Shown here: one piece after another, positions 21,751 through 32,355 of the stretch
Layout of the letters: each line of letters begins with the position of its first letter
Numbering within the stretch: position 1 is the first letter of the stretch
DNA from: Paralithodes platypus
Taxonomy: Eukaryota; Arthropoda; Malacostraca; Decapoda; Lithodidae
Assembly (NCBI GenBank): GCA_032716605.1
Contig: CM064572.1
Span: 45,620,563-45,684,562, forward strand
Length of the DNA stretch: 64,000 bases
Direction of reading: 5' to 3'
Program-made: the position numbers and the translations under genes
The notes under the pieces: generated by a model
Seen by the model: only the letters and a program-made list of their open reading frames with translations
Databases searched by the model: none
What the model was told of the DNA's origin: nothing

Positions 21751-21759
21751 TGTTCCAAT

Positions 21760-21934
21760 AATGCCAAAAATACCATTGAGGTCAAAATCTTTAATGCAAC
21801 CTCTTTCTAATCCACCCTGTCGAAGATCTGGCCGACGTGTGACACCAGTAAAACGATGGGCGCCTACCTTCAAACCGACCTACAAGCGGCGGGCTCCCAC
21901 CAAAGCCACCTCAAAGAGTCCCCGCCATACCTAG
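21760..21934 (+). CDS. Unrecognised small basic protein ORF, possibly N-terminal part of the next ORF
   Basis: From the ATG at 21760 the frame reads MPKIPLRSKSLMQPLSNP and then a stretch rich in Arg, Lys and Pro (RRSGRRVTPVKRW). It stops at 21934. The next ORF's frame is open from 21852, so the two overlap. A single frameshift in the overlap would make one basic-then-Pro-rich protein. I do not recognise a domain. It could be a gag/ORF1-type protein of an unidentified element. Confidence 0.35.
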
Positions 21935-21968
21935 TGCTAGGTCAACTCCTCAACCTGCCCCCCCAACC

Positions 21969-22865
21969 ATGACCAGGGATACACAACCTCTCCTCAACAA
22001 GCCCCTCCCACCTGGGCAAAATGACTCTACATCACTAAACCAGACGAGTGCACCACCATCTCCTCCAGCAGCCACAGCTCCTACTGATCCTGCCCCCATC
22101 ATAAAAATTAACAGCTTAGTCGTGTCCTCCGACGAGGGTAGCACTGTCATACAGACTCCTGCTCATCTGCTGCACATAGCCAAGAACTCCAAAACCCCTC
22201 TACAACTGACCCTGGCTTTAGACACCACCAGCCCTGTCGACATTCCTACAACCATCTGGTGTCTCATACTCCAGAACCTGACACCCTCTCTCACTACCGA
22301 CACCCTCAGGACTTTCAAATTAAGATTTCGTAGCCGAGATTTTGTCTTGGACGAAGGTGGTGAGATGAAGGGTTTGAACAGCCACCCCCAAACCAAAACA
22401 AGAATAGCAGTCATCCAAGACAACAGGAAGAATAGGAGAAAACAGAAGCAGAAGAAGACGAGAGGAAATGAGACCCGACCAACTTCCCAGGCGTTAATTC
22501 CGGCCCAGATATACGAGTCTACCTCTTTTTCCGGAACTACCCATGCTCTAAATTCCGGAGAAATAGGTCAGTCTACCCGGAAAAGGAGTTCGAGCCTGAC
22601 CACTCACAGGGGCCCCAATTCCTCCAATGGCAGAGGCAGGAACCACTGCCCGAGGCATATCATCAGCTCCAGCCCAATTTACAATACAATGAAGAAATTT
22701 TTATGCAAGTTAAGCACCAAGAACCCTTCCAATATAGAAACAAGTGGGACCCTCAGTACCCCTCCTATAGTACCTTCCCGGAAGACTGGGAATGAAGTAA
22801 ATGCAGTGATAAAAAATAAACTCGTGGCCGGCAGAATAAGAAAAGCAAGATACCACGATGGATAG
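21969..22865 (+). CDS. Unrecognised 298-residue ORF, Pro/Thr-rich with basic C-terminal half
   Basis: The first ATG is at 21969; the same frame is open upstream to 21852. Residues 1-45 are Pro/Ser/Thr-rich. Residues 46-135 look like a folded segment, with alternating hydrophobics (IKINSLVVSSDEGSTVIQ, LQLTLALDTT, FKLRFRSRDFVLDEGG). From about residue 145 it is strongly basic (RKNRRKQKQKK) and then low-complexity Ser/Thr/Arg. No signal peptide, membrane segment or known motif is seen. Its stop overlaps by a few bases the start of a 30-codon ORF at 22859-22951. It is the only long open frame in a 7-kb unassigned block. It could be a structural ORF of a mobile or viral-like element, but that is inference. 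Confidence 0.4.
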   Translation: MTRDTQPLLNKPLPPGQNDSTSLNQTSAPPSPPAATAPTDPAPIIKINSLVVSSDEGSTVIQTPAHLLHIAKNSKTPLQLTLALDTTSPVDIPTTIWCLILQNLTPSLTTDTLRTFKLRFRSRDFVLDEGGEMKGLNSHPQTKTRIAVIQDNRKNRRKQKQKKTRGNETRPTSQALIPAQIYESTSFSGTTHALNSGEIGQSTRKRSSSLTTHRGPNSSNGRGRNHCPRHIISSSPIYNTMKKFLCKLSTKNPSNIETSGTLSTPPIVPSRKTGNEVNAVIKNKLVAGRIRKARYHDG

Positions 22866-22951
22866 AAAATCATCCAAAACATCACCACAAGGCCCTCTAA
22901 AAATATGGGATCAAGATCACAAGATTAAGAATCTCCATGTGTACCAATAAA
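22859..22951 (+). CDS. Tiny ORF overlapping the 298-residue ORF
   Basis: The ATG at 22859 overlaps the upstream stop by a few bases in another frame and yields about 30 residues (MDRKSSKTSPQGPLKIWDQD...). There is no recognisable motif. The overlap may be chance. Confidence 0.15.
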
Positions 22952-23153
22952 TAATACCCCCATGTAGACTAAGTATTACCTTCACCATAGCCAAAAACAA
23001 CGATATCCACATGTCCCTATGAACTCGAAAGACACCAAATTGAACCCTAAAAAGAACCCATATATAGCCTGACTTTAACTGAAGGAAATTAAGCAAATAC
23101 GATTGTATCCTTCGTCTGGTCATGCCGGGAGGAAAAAATTGGTATTGCCGCTT

Positions 23154-23290
23154 CACCAGACGTCCAGTCCAGAACCCCTTCACCTGTACCTGGGAGAGAG
23201 ACAGTTTCCCTTGACGCCCAGCCCTGCAGTACCACGAGAGGCAGTTCCCCCTGACGTCCAGCCCTGCAGAACCACGAGACCACATCGACC
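23154..23290. repeat. Short GC-rich tandem repeat
   Basis: GACGTCCAG/GACGCCCAGCCCTGCAG followed by TACCACGAG or AACCACGAG occurs about three times, with units of about 40-55 bp. Confidence 0.6.
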
Positions 23291-23330
23291 AGATTCTCGC
23301 TCACGGCTCCCTGCACCCCTACCCTAAGTG

Positions 23331-25004
23331 TCTCTGAGTATATTAAGTTGTGGCCATTAGTTGTGAAGGTAAGGCAAAGTATGTGAATATTCCATTTCTA
23401 ATTAACTCTAGATCTGTGCCCAGGATCTGTCTTGAATTTGTGTTACCCGTGTGAAATATTAAAGTTTGATCTGTACGAGTGATTTATAAGTACGAGATAT
23501 TGCCTTGTCAATCTGTGTGAAACCGTCTTAAACCAATTTACTCAGACACTTCATCTTCATATTCTTATCAGTGTTACTTAGCCGGAATATTCGCAGATTT
23601 ACCTCTTGTGTCCTTTATTCTGTGTGTAACGAAGTTGAAGTCAAAGTGTATAACGTGAATTTATTCCCTTCTTAAATCTTCTATTTACCTAGAACCTATG
23701 GCCAATTTTAAGATTCTTTTATCTACTTAATTACTATCCAGAGAGCTTTATCAATTATCCCCTTTGTTTTGAAAGTCAAGAGCCCTTTTCGTTGAATTAG
23801 GATTTATTCGTTGAAAAGTTATATTCTTTGAATTCTTGTAAGTAATCTAATAATATATGTATTTAGATCATATAATTCTTTCCACACGTATCTAGGAATT
23901 TTGTTTGTTTATTCCTATGTCTAGTAAGCCTACGTTTTGGGCTATAAATTTATCTTTGATTACTTGATTTAGCAACCATTTATTATAACCATTTCAAGGT
24001 TATAATATAACACTACAATAGTTCTGCGTTTTAAAAAGGAATTTGTTAATTTATTCCGAACTCCTTTTATGCCAGGTTTTAGTATTTAATTAGTACAACT
24101 TCGTTGTGTACGCCATTTCATATAGCTATTTTATTTAAGCTATTTATTCGCGCTACTTATATCGGCGCCCTTAAATTACTCAGTTAATTTATTCCAACCC
24201 TATTACTTCGGATTGTCCATTATCGTTCAGTCAAGTTAATTATTAGTGCATCTGAATTCCGCCATTCGTGTGATTTGACTTCATCTCTGATCGAAGTATT
24301 TTTCGTGGTTTATTTGAGAGATTATTTACATTTCTTCTTAGAGGGTCAAATTCTAATTTAGTTTATCTTCCCTTTTATACTAGAATTATCCACCTAGCTT
24401 GAACCTGTAAGTTAACCTGGCATTCATTCATATTATTATTTTTCCGTGACCGCAGTCCATCCTAGCTATACCCCCACAGGCGGTACGTTTGATATTTTAC
24501 CTGAGTGCGGCCTAGCTTTCTACCCCCAAGCAACGCACTCGCCCCGCGCAGTGAACGATACGTTCCATTGTCTTGCGTAGTATTCCAGAATACTTCACGT
24601 TAGACGCTTGACTCCCATATATATTATTATCAAGGTTATTATTCTATTTATATATGTATCTGTATCCTATGTGTATTGTTCCTTCCTTGATTGTTGTGTA
24701 ATTAATTCTAGTACTCCAATTGAGAATAGTATCATTAACTCTCTCCACTATATTGCTTGCTCCCTGTTTTCCATATAACAGTTGGGTCTAGTGTACATAT
24801 AACCTATTTATGTCTATTAATAAATAAGAGAGTAAATTACGTTGTGTGTTTATTGTGTTTATTGTTGCCTGATTGAGTTTACTATTATCATATGCACTGT
24901 GCTCGATGTGTTCCTGTGGGGGAATATTCCAAATCTAAATATCCTAAATTTGGATTGATCATAGATAATTACTGAAGCCTGTTGGATTACAACCCTGCAT
25001 AACA
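23331..25004. other. AT-rich unassigned block ending LTR-like
   Basis: This is long non-coding AT-rich DNA after a GC-rich start. It ends ACAACCCTGCATAACA, with AATAAATAAGAG about 180 bp before the end. The composition (GC-rich, then AT-rich, ending AACA) resembles the Gmr1-like LTRs here, but I see no sequence match and no flanking duplication. No gene is seen. Confidence 0.35.
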
Positions 25005-25055
25005 AAAACATTTAACATAATTAGGAACGGCATATTCCTTCATACAGGGTCTCAA

Positions 25056-25574
25056 AATAGATGCAACCCATTAACATTATAATAGTTTATTACTCAGACA
25101 AGAAACTCCAAAAAATATTAAATTTTCTAGAAGCTGATATTATAACAATTAAAAAAACTAAAGATTTGAGGTCTCTAGCTTAAAGGATACATCCATTAGA
25201 GCACATGTTCCAAATGACTACCGTTGCGCTGCAGACACACTTGAGCAAAGTTGTCAATCATCAAAGTGGTCCGATTATGCTATGTTTTGAGATGGCCACC
25301 CAGGCTGTGCATTTCACAGAGTGCAGATTCGTGCCATCAGGAAGGAAGAGTGTGTCAGGGTGATTGACAACTTTGCTCGTCGGCTTCAAGTGTGTCTGCA
25401 GCGCAACGGTAGTCATTTGGAACATGTGCTCTAATGGATGTATCCTTTGAACTAGAGACCTCAAATCTTTAGTTTTTTAATTGTTATAATATCAGCTTCT
25501 AGAAAATGTAATTTTTGTTTGGAGTTTCTTGTCTGAGTAATAAACTATTATAATGTTAATGGGTTGCATCTATT
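25056..25574. mobile_element. Fold-back element derived from a Tc1/mariner-like transposase 3' end
   Basis: The left arm (25056-25260) and right arm (25361-25574) are inverted repeats of about 205-214 bp around a 100-bp spacer. The outer 50 bases of the arms match exactly on reading (for example AATAGATGCAACCCATTAAC against its complement). Each arm encodes, outward-reading, the C terminus of a Tc1/mariner-type transposase: IDNFA...VCLQRNGSHLEHVL followed by a stop. The left arm lacks 9 bases (the RRL codons). The left edge keeps CAGGGTCTCAAAATAG; the right edge lacks the matching terminal bases. Confidence 0.8.
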
Positions 25575-26010
25575 AGAGAGAGAAAATGAGAGAACAAAAA
25601 AGCAGCTGACCCCCCTTAACGCACTAAACAAGTAAACACAAATATGCAAACTGCCGGACGACTTAATTAGTAAAACTAGTAATTAGTAATTCGCATATAT
25701 GTTGTATTTTGTGCGCAAAGACAAAGTTCCTACATATAATACAGCCTCGTTCACATATTAAGGAGAGATGGTTGTGTTTTCTTCCCCCCTCCACCCCACT
25801 TTCCCTTGTGTTTAACTCCATTATATATAAACCCCTTCAGTTATATGACGCATTCTGGTAGGTTATTCTGGCTATAAATAGACGATTTTAGAAAATAAAG
25901 GAGGGATCTGTTCGAGTCAAAAAGGTTCAATGAGATTGGCTTTACACCTTCGATTGTCAAAGGTCTTTCCTAAGCTGTAAAGAAGCATCTAATAATATCC
26001 AGACGCATCA
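25575..26010. repeat. Degenerate MITE-1 copy within AT-rich DNA
   Basis: From about 25828 the sequence follows MITE-1 order (AAACCCCTTCAGTTATATGACG, TTATTCTGGCTATAAATAGACGATTTT, TTTCCTAAGCTGTAAAG) without a clear right end. 25575-25827 shows nothing recognisable. Confidence 0.5.
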
Positions 26011-26023
26011 TGATCACCAAAGG

Positions 26024-26026
<3 letters not shown>

Positions 26027-26089
<63 letters not shown>

Positions 26090-26210
26090 CTATATTTATC
26101 GATCTATCTCTTTCTATATATCTTTATCTATCTATTTATCTATTTATCTATTTATTTATCTACCCACCCATCCATCCACCCACCCACCCATCTGTCTATC
26201 TACCTATCTA

Positions 26211-26243
<33 letters not shown>

Positions 26244-26280
26244 ATATCTATATCTATATCAATATTTATCTATATCTATT
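26027..26280. repeat. Compound (TA)n / (ATCT)n microsatellite
   Basis: A (TA) run at 26027-26088 is followed by TCTA/TATC and CCAC/CCAT tetranucleotides and then a second TA run at 26213-26242. Confidence 0.95.
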
Positions 26281-26417
26281 GTCTTACCATTGAGAACATG
26301 AATCCTTATCGCGGTGGGCGCAGTGGTGGACGGCTTGCAGGTGTAATTCCCCGTGTCAGACACGTGCGGATCCTGTGAGGGTGACAGTGGGGGGAATAGA
26401 GGTTAGTTTGTTGGTCT

Positions 26418-26418
<1 letters not shown>

Positions 26419-26456
<38 letters not shown>

Positions 26457-26495
26457 GTAGCAGTAGTAATAATAATAATAATAATAATAATATTA
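26419..26495. repeat. (AAT)n microsatellite
   Basis: A trinucleotide run with AGT/AGC interruptions in the middle. It gives an Asn-repeat ORF, which is an artefact. Confidence 0.95.
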
Positions 26496-26507
26496 ATTTA
26501 TATGTTA

Positions 26508-26640
26508 AGGGGGAAGGTTTAGTTTTTGGTCGATTATTTTATATATTTATAATTTATTATTATGTTTTAGTTTCCTCCCTAGAACTCCATCAAACTTAAT
26601 CAACACTTCCATTAGATCCCCCTTCTAGATATCCGGTTGC
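26508..26640 (+). repeat. MITE-3 left fragment
   Basis: It begins TTAAGGGGGAAGG and includes AGTTTCCTCCCTAGAACTCCATCAAACTTAA. The remainder of the element is missing. Confidence 0.65.
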
Positions 26641-27189
26641 AGATTTCGTGGAATCTGTAGGCCCAGGGGAGTCGATTGGCATAAGGTAGATTGAATTTGG
26701 ACCCATATTAACCCATTAAGCGCGCGCGCAGGGTGTAGTGAACACCACAGTTCGTTCTGGGCGGCAATTTTAGGCTCCATTCCTGCCTATAATCGTCATT
26801 TTACGATAAATATTTTTATTACTTATTCATATGCGCCTATTTTACCTTTAATATGAAGATAGTAACCTGTAACAGCAATAAAACAAGTGGGAATATAATT
26901 TTTCTGGTCAAAATCGCGAATTGTTAGCGAGTGTGAGCCAGCTGGCCTCACACCCTCTTCTCTCGAGGGTTGAAGCAGTACTGAGCTACTCCCTCACACT
27001 CCCCAGTGTCTACCTTACGTAACACACACATGACCACAGCCTAGGATCGGTTCGGAGATGTTTACACAAAAATATACCAATGAATAAGGGAATAACAGGG
27101 AAACTAGGTGATAATTGAAGGGGGGGGGGGTAAAGGGGGGAAGGAGGGGATGTGGAGGAGTGATATGAGGTATGGAGGAAAAAAAAGAT
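26641..27189. other. Unassigned stretch
   Basis: A possible further TTAA element start (TTAACCCATTAAGCGCGCGCGCAG) lies at about 26709, but no right end is seen. 27118-27165 is G-rich. No gene. Confidence 0.4.
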
Positions 27190-27358
27190 CCCCCTTCGAG
27201 ATTAATTTGTAAATATTTCGGTAGAAAAATGTCACAGCCGGAGGCTGGTTCCTACAGAATTATCGACAAACTAATGGGGCAAACGTCTTAAAATCTGAAA
27301 ACTAATGGGGCTAAACATGAGGGAGAAAGGGGACCAGAAAAACGGTGCATCTCCCTTT
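27190..27358 (+). repeat. MITE-3 right fragment
   Basis: Family words from CCCCCTTCGAGAT through TTCGGTAGAAAAATGTC, AACATGAGGGAGAAAGGGGACCAG to CATCTCCCTTTAA. An internal deletion removes the GCTCGCTATCGCTCGCC segment. Confidence 0.65.
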
Positions 27359-27464
27359 AAATGATGTTGCATAGTTTAGAAGGCGGCTCGCGTTGTCTGA
27401 GAATTACAGCAAACTTCTATCCATTGTTTTCCTACATACCAACTCAGCAATTACTAACAATTGC

Positions 27465-27679
27465 TTAACCCATTCAGTACCAGGGGAGTCCTTTGCATCA
27501 TATTCTGGCAGCTATTGTACGATTTTATTCAGCTTAGGAAGGACCTCTAGCAATAATTCGGCATCACACTATCTCAGCCAACCCTTTTAATTGGCACAGC
27601 TCCTTCCGCAGCTGCCTAATATCGTTTAAATACAGCTAGCATAAAATATAACAGACGTCGCTGGTACTTAATGGGTTAA
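27465..27679. mobile_element. MITE-1, complete copy, TTAA-flanked
   Basis: The left end is TTAACCCATTCAGTACCAGG and the right end CTGGTACTTAATGGGTTAA, so the terminal inverted repeats match over about 20 bp. The core between the TTAA sites is 207 bp, starts CCC and ends GGG. The TTAA target and CCC start are typical of piggyBac-type elements. It has no coding capacity. Confidence 0.85.
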
Positions 27680-28069
27680 GCGATATTGATACCCTGTCCA
27701 TTATAGGTAGGCCAAAAATCTTGACCACTAACCTCTCTAACTAAAAAAACGACTAGAGTAATGAAGCTAATATTTACACCATTAGGGAAGAGTCAGCCAT
27801 AGCTTGGATAACATTCGATTTAAATGGATAGATTAATTGATACAGACTTGAGAAAGATAGATAGATAGATAGACAGACAGACAAACATAATATAATGGAT
27901 ACATAAATTGACACAGAGGAAGAGGCAATAAATCAGAGTTGAAGGTCCCTCTGCATCCCTGTAGGAAAGTTGGGGTATCAGCCGAGGTAGTAATTGATAT
28001 AAGTTGTAGATAGATATTCAGATACATAATTATGTAGATATTATATTGTTAGATGTATTATATATATTT
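27680..28069. other. Unassigned AT-rich stretch
   Basis: A short GATA/GACA run lies at 27854-27890. Nothing else is recognised. Confidence 0.5.
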
Positions 28070-28960
28070 TTTTTTTCTTTGATGCACACGAGGTTAAAAG
28101 ATATAGCAGTTTCAGCACTAGAAATTGTATTGTTCAGGCTTTCCAGAGATCTGACAATTTTGCGTTGAAGGGTAGTAAGGAGGTACAGTAGATTGGCAAA
28201 ATTCATGATGAAATGGATACAGGATACAGGTACATGGTGAACAGTAGATACGACGTTTCGCTATTTATATAGCATTTTCAAGTTTTGAATGGTAAAGAGA
28301 ATAATATGAGTTTATATAGGAGCTGGGAAGGTTAAGGTGGCGAAGTTACAGCAGGCTATCGTCTCTCATTGGTGGATGGTATGTTCGCTATGCGGGCACT
28401 TCTCCTGGTTTGTGATTGGCCAGTGGGTGATGACGTCAAGAGTTTACACGCTGAAGTCAATCGTGGCTGGGGGTGTAGGGTGGTGGAGAGAAGGGGGGAC
28501 CGAAGTCATCGTAGGTTGGCTGGGAGCTGGGGTGAGATGTGTGGGTTCGAGGGGCGGAGCGGCATTGTAGTGTCTTTTAGCAGAAGGAAGTATCTGAAAG
28601 TCTAGAGTTTGATTATTAAGACTAGGATTCAGGGCTTGTATGTATAGGGCTTCTAATATTGGGAGTCGTCTGGGATCACTTTCTCTATCAACTATGGTGG
28701 TGTGTTTATTTATCGTTACGTGTGAGGGAGGGGTGGTTGGTGGTCAGGTAGTGATCTTTTATGGCTCCTGCCTGAAAGTGAAGGGTTAGCCGTCGGGATA
28801 GACGAGTCTGCGTCATACCAATGTATGATTGAGGTCCACAGTCCTCAAAATTACAGGTAAATTGATATATTACATGATCGTCAGTCATCGGGATTTCTGT
28901 TTGGTGGGAGCAGGTCTGTTGCGGAGAACAAGGTTGGAGGTCTTAGGGAATTTGTAATAT
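28070..28960 (-). mobile_element. Penelope-like element, 3' part with GIY-YIG endonuclease
   Basis: The minus strand carries the end of a Penelope-like element: a GIY-YIG endonuclease, a Pro-rich C terminus and a 3' tail containing GCTATATAAATAGCGAAACG, the kind of motif seen in tails of this class. The RT is missing (truncated at about 28960). The same tail family is seen at 43400-43580, and related C-terminal sequence at 45000-45910. Confidence 0.75.
28460..28945 (-). pseudogene. GIY-YIG endonuclease domain and C terminus of a Penelope-like element
   Basis: From high to low coordinates the frame reads a Cys-containing start (YQFTCNFEDCG), then SYIGMTQTRLSRRLTLHFQ, which is the GIY-YIG core (YIG plus the conserved Arg helix). 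A second segment in a different frame reads RRLPILEALYIQALNPSLNN, the conserved end of the domain with the catalytic Glu, followed by a Pro-rich tail. A frame change between the two (about 28700) and the absent RT make it non-functional. Confidence 0.75.
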
Positions 28961-29004
28961 ATGATTAATTTTATTTTATTTTCAGGTATACACAGTATAT
29001 ACTG

Positions 29005-29008
29005 TATA

Positions 29009-29087
<79 letters not shown>

Positions 29088-29116
29088 TATATATATATAT
29101 ATATAATATTTATATA

Positions 29117-29198
<82 letters not shown>

Positions 29199-29221
29199 TG
29201 TATATACAGTATATATATATT
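29005..29221. repeat. (TA)n microsatellite
   Basis: A long TA array with ATACTGTAT and ATATAGTATAT interruptions. It forms the 3' tail of the minus-strand LINE-A copy. Confidence 0.97.
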
Positions 29222-29315
29222 TTTTTGTTTTCTTCTATGTGCATGAGGGAGACAAAAGGCATAACTGCCTGCAGCTAGTGCCTCCCCCAGATTTCAAAGA
29301 GTGACAGGGCCAAAA

Positions 29316-30898
29316 TCAAGGGACGTTCGAGCTAAAATGCCTGGACACATGGAGTTTGAAGCAATTTAAGTCATAGGAAGAGGGAAAGACTGATTCTGGG
29401 AGAGAGTTCCAAAGCTCTGCAGTTGAATAGAAGAAAGTTTGAGAATAGCGTTTCACTCTTGGGTTAGAGAGTTGCGCAGAGTAGGGTTGGGATTGTGTTG
29501 CAAGGCGGGTAACAAGTACACTACGTAGAGGAGGTGGTATACACTGGGAAAGCTCCAAGGAACACTGATTATTGTAGTAGCGATAGAATAGCGAGAGAGA
29601 TGCAACATTGCGGCGAAGAGAGAGAGATTGCAGAGAGTTGTGAGTGGACGGGAGTTAATGATACGAAAGACTTTCCATTCTACTTTGTCTAGGAGTGCGG
29701 TGTGAGAGGATCCTCCCCACACATGTGAACAATACTCAATACAAGGACGCACTGTGCCCCTGTACAGAGCAAGAAGCTGTGCAGGAGTAAAGAGCCCCTT
29801 GAGGCGGTTGAGCACACCCAGCTTCTGGGAGGCTGCCTTAGCAAGACTGGTAATATGGTCTTTTCAAGTGAGAGCAGAAGAAAAAAAGACACCGAGGACA
29901 TTAAGAGAAGATGAAGGGTTGATTTTTGTATTGTTGAAGAATAAGGGATAGTCCTCTGGAGGTTCCTAACGGGTAGTAAGATGGTTAAATTGAGTTTTGG
30001 AAGCATTAAATGTAACAAGGTTTTCTCTACCCCAATTGGAAATAGTAGCTAGATCAGAAGATAAGTATTTTATGACTTCATTACGTTTGATTTTGAGGGA
30101 CTGCTGGCTGGGGCGTTCTGGAAAACTAATCGAGTGGTGTAAGGTAAAGTCCTCTGCATATGAATGGATGGGACTGGATGTACAGTTGAGAAGATCATTT
30201 ATGAAAATTAGAAAGAGAATAGATGGGACAGAACCCTGAGGAACACCTGAGTTGATAGGATGAGGAAATGAGCGATGGCTGTCCACAACCCCAGCTATGG
30301 AATGGTCAGAAAGGAAGTTAGAGATGGAGGGACAGAAACCGAAGGAGGGCAGTTTGGAAATTAAAGATTTGTGCCAGACTCCATCGAAGGCCTTCGATAT
30401 ATCTAGTGCAACAGAAAAGGTCTCACCGAAGTCCCGAAAGTTGGATGACCAAGAGTTAGTAAGATATGAAAGAAGATCACCAGTAGAGCGACCCTTAAGG
30501 AAGCCATACTGGCGATCTGAGAGCAGATTATGAGAAGAGAAATGCTTAAGAAATTTGGAAGCAAGAATAGTTTCAAAAACTTTAGAGATACAAGAGATGA
30601 GAGCAATTGGACGATAGTTGGAGGGTTGAGAGCGGTCACCCTTCTTTAGGACAGGTTGAATGAGAGCAAACCTCCAGCAAGAAGGAAAGACGTTAGAGGA
30701 GAGACAGAGACGAAAGAGTTTGCCTAGGCAGACAGTCAGCACGGAAGCACAGTTTTTAAGTACAACAGGAGGAACACCGTCTGGACCGTACGCCTTCTTA
30801 GTATTAAACCCAGAGAGGTTAGAAAGTACATTTTTAGAAGAGATTAGGATATTAGTCATAAGTAGGAGAGAGGGAGGAATAGCACCGGAATCATCCAA
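29316..30898 (-). pseudogene. LINE-A reverse transcriptase, broken
   Basis: The main frame (30898-29966) holds KKAYGPDGVPPVVLKNC, SNYRPIALISCISKVFE, RQYGFLKGRSTGDLL, ALDISKAFDGVWHKS (motif A), SGVPQGSVPSILFLIFIND (motif B region) and SYAEDFTLHH at the catalytic position. There YADD has become YAED, so one catalytic Asp is replaced by Glu. A stop at 29966 and frame changes put the C terminus in other frames (RGTVRPCIEYCSHVWGGSS at 29760-29700; FFYSTAELWNSLPES near 29430). The final stop at 29316 is shared with the other copy. Confidence 0.85.
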
Positions 30899-31065
30899 GG
30901 TAGAGTTTCTAGCAAAAGTTGAGGAAAGAGTTCAGCTTTGTCAAAGGAAGAAGTGATGGTCGTGCCATCAGAGTGGAAAGGCGAGGGAAAGACGAGGAAG
31001 AAAAGTTGTTGGAGAGGATTTTGGCTAGATGCCAGAAAGATTGGGAAGAGCTAGAGTTGGATAGT

Positions 31066-31970
31066 TCAGTGCATTATTATTGATGCAAGAGTGCTTGGCA
31101 AGTTGAAGAACAGATTTGGCTTGATTCTGGGCAGAAACATAGGAAGAATGAGATTCTTGAGTTTTAAGGCGTCGGTACCGTTTGAATACTTCCTATTTGT
31201 TGTGGACAGCAGTAGAGCAAGTAAACCAAGATTTTTTGCATTAGACTGAGAGAAAGAAAATGGAATGTACGCTTCCATGCCCGAGAGGATTACCTCAGTA
31301 ATGTGTTCAGCACTCTCCGAGGGTCCTCGGCCACGGAAGCAGAAGTCATTCCATGGGAAATCAAAGAAGTACTGCCGGAGATCCTCCCAGTCGGCAGCGC
31401 CAAAGTGCCACAAGCGCTGGCGGCTGGGATGATCGGATGGTCGTACTGAAGAGATAGGACAGGTGATGGAGATAAGTTTATGGTCGGAGGAGCCCAAAGG
31501 AGAGAAAAGATTGACAGTATAAGAAGAAGGGTTAGAAGTCATAAATAAATCAAGAATGTTGGGCCAATCTCCGAAGCGATCTGGGATGCAGGTGGGTTGC
31601 TGGACCAACTGCTCTAGGTCATTTATGATTGAAAAGACGTAGGCTTGTTCACCAGGCTGGTCAGTAGTGTGAGAGGAGAGCCATTGGCAGTGGTGAAAGT
31701 TGAAATCTCCTAAGATGGAGATTTCATAGAAGGGAGAGATAGATAGAATGTGTTCCACTTTAGAGTTTAGATAGTCGAAGAATTTGGGAAAACCGGCAGA
31801 GTTAGGGGAAAGATGGACAGCTCAGAAATATTTAGTATGAGAATGACAGGATAGTTTACGCTATAAAGTTGAGAATTCAGAGGAGGCGAAATCGGGAACA
31901 CGAGAGCAAGTGAGTTTGTTGTGCACATATGCACAATATCCGCCTTTGGCTTTGAAACTAGAATAGAGAA
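31066..31970 (-). pseudogene. LINE-A AP-type endonuclease and linker, broken
   Basis: The frame 31758-31066 contains the AP-endonuclease motifs [23 protein letters not shown] and GSSDHKLIS in the usual order, then the linker with [17 protein letters not shown]. Upstream, at 31759-31970, the endonuclease continues with stops (KGGYCAYVHNKL). Downstream the linker shifts frame near 31200 before the RT begins. No longer functional. Confidence 0.8.
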
Positions 31971-31973
31971 AGT

Positions 31974-32240
31974 ATATATATATATATATAGAGATAGATA
32001 GATAGATAGATAGAGAGATGACGAAATAACGATGTACTGTAGATATACATTTTGTTTACTTCACTCATTTATATACTGTATGTATACATGCTCATTTACA
32101 CTCCTAATTAATAACCAGTTGAGTATTAAATGAACCTTGTAATATCCACTGCAATATATAGGCCTGCAATAGACATTAATATTGTACGCTTTGTTAGTTA
32201 CGTCAGTCATATCGACAACAAGCTATGGATTATTATTACA
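31974..32240. other. Short simple repeats and AT-rich sequence
   Basis: A TA run at 31974-31990 is followed by GATA repeats to 32015. No gene is recognised. Confidence 0.5.
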
Positions 32241-32355
32241 TTAAGGGGAGGTATGTCGTTTGTCTTCTCCCTCATGCTTAGCCCCGGTAGTTTACAGATT
32301 TTGAGACGCTCGACCCATTAGTTTGGCGATTTTAAGACCTTTCGCCCCATTAGTA
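32241..32355 (-). repeat. MITE-3 fragment
   Basis: It starts TTAAGGGGAGG and contains CTTCTCCCTCATGCTTAGCCCC and TTAGTTTGGCGATTTTAAG. It ends at a TA run at 32353, so the rest is missing. Confidence 0.65.

Larger units (their letters stand above)
29222..31975 (-). mobile_element. LINE-A, second copy: endonuclease plus reverse transcriptase
   Basis: The minus-strand order is a partial AP endonuclease, linker, reverse transcriptase and 3' UTR, ending at the (TA)n array. It is less broken than the plus-strand copy at 13680-17558 and preserves the uninterrupted site where that copy holds the pogo-like element. ORF1 and the endonuclease N terminus are missing (5' truncation at about 31975). Confidence 0.85.

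Noticed and set aside
17778..25004. A complete LTR element with TGTTGTGCC and CCTGCATAACA ends
   Set aside because: The ends are only similar as inverted words; no LTR pair, no matching flanking bases and no pol domains were found.
29997..30956. Plus-strand ORFs of 65-98 codons
   Set aside because: Antisense shadows of the minus-strand LINE-A reverse transcriptase.
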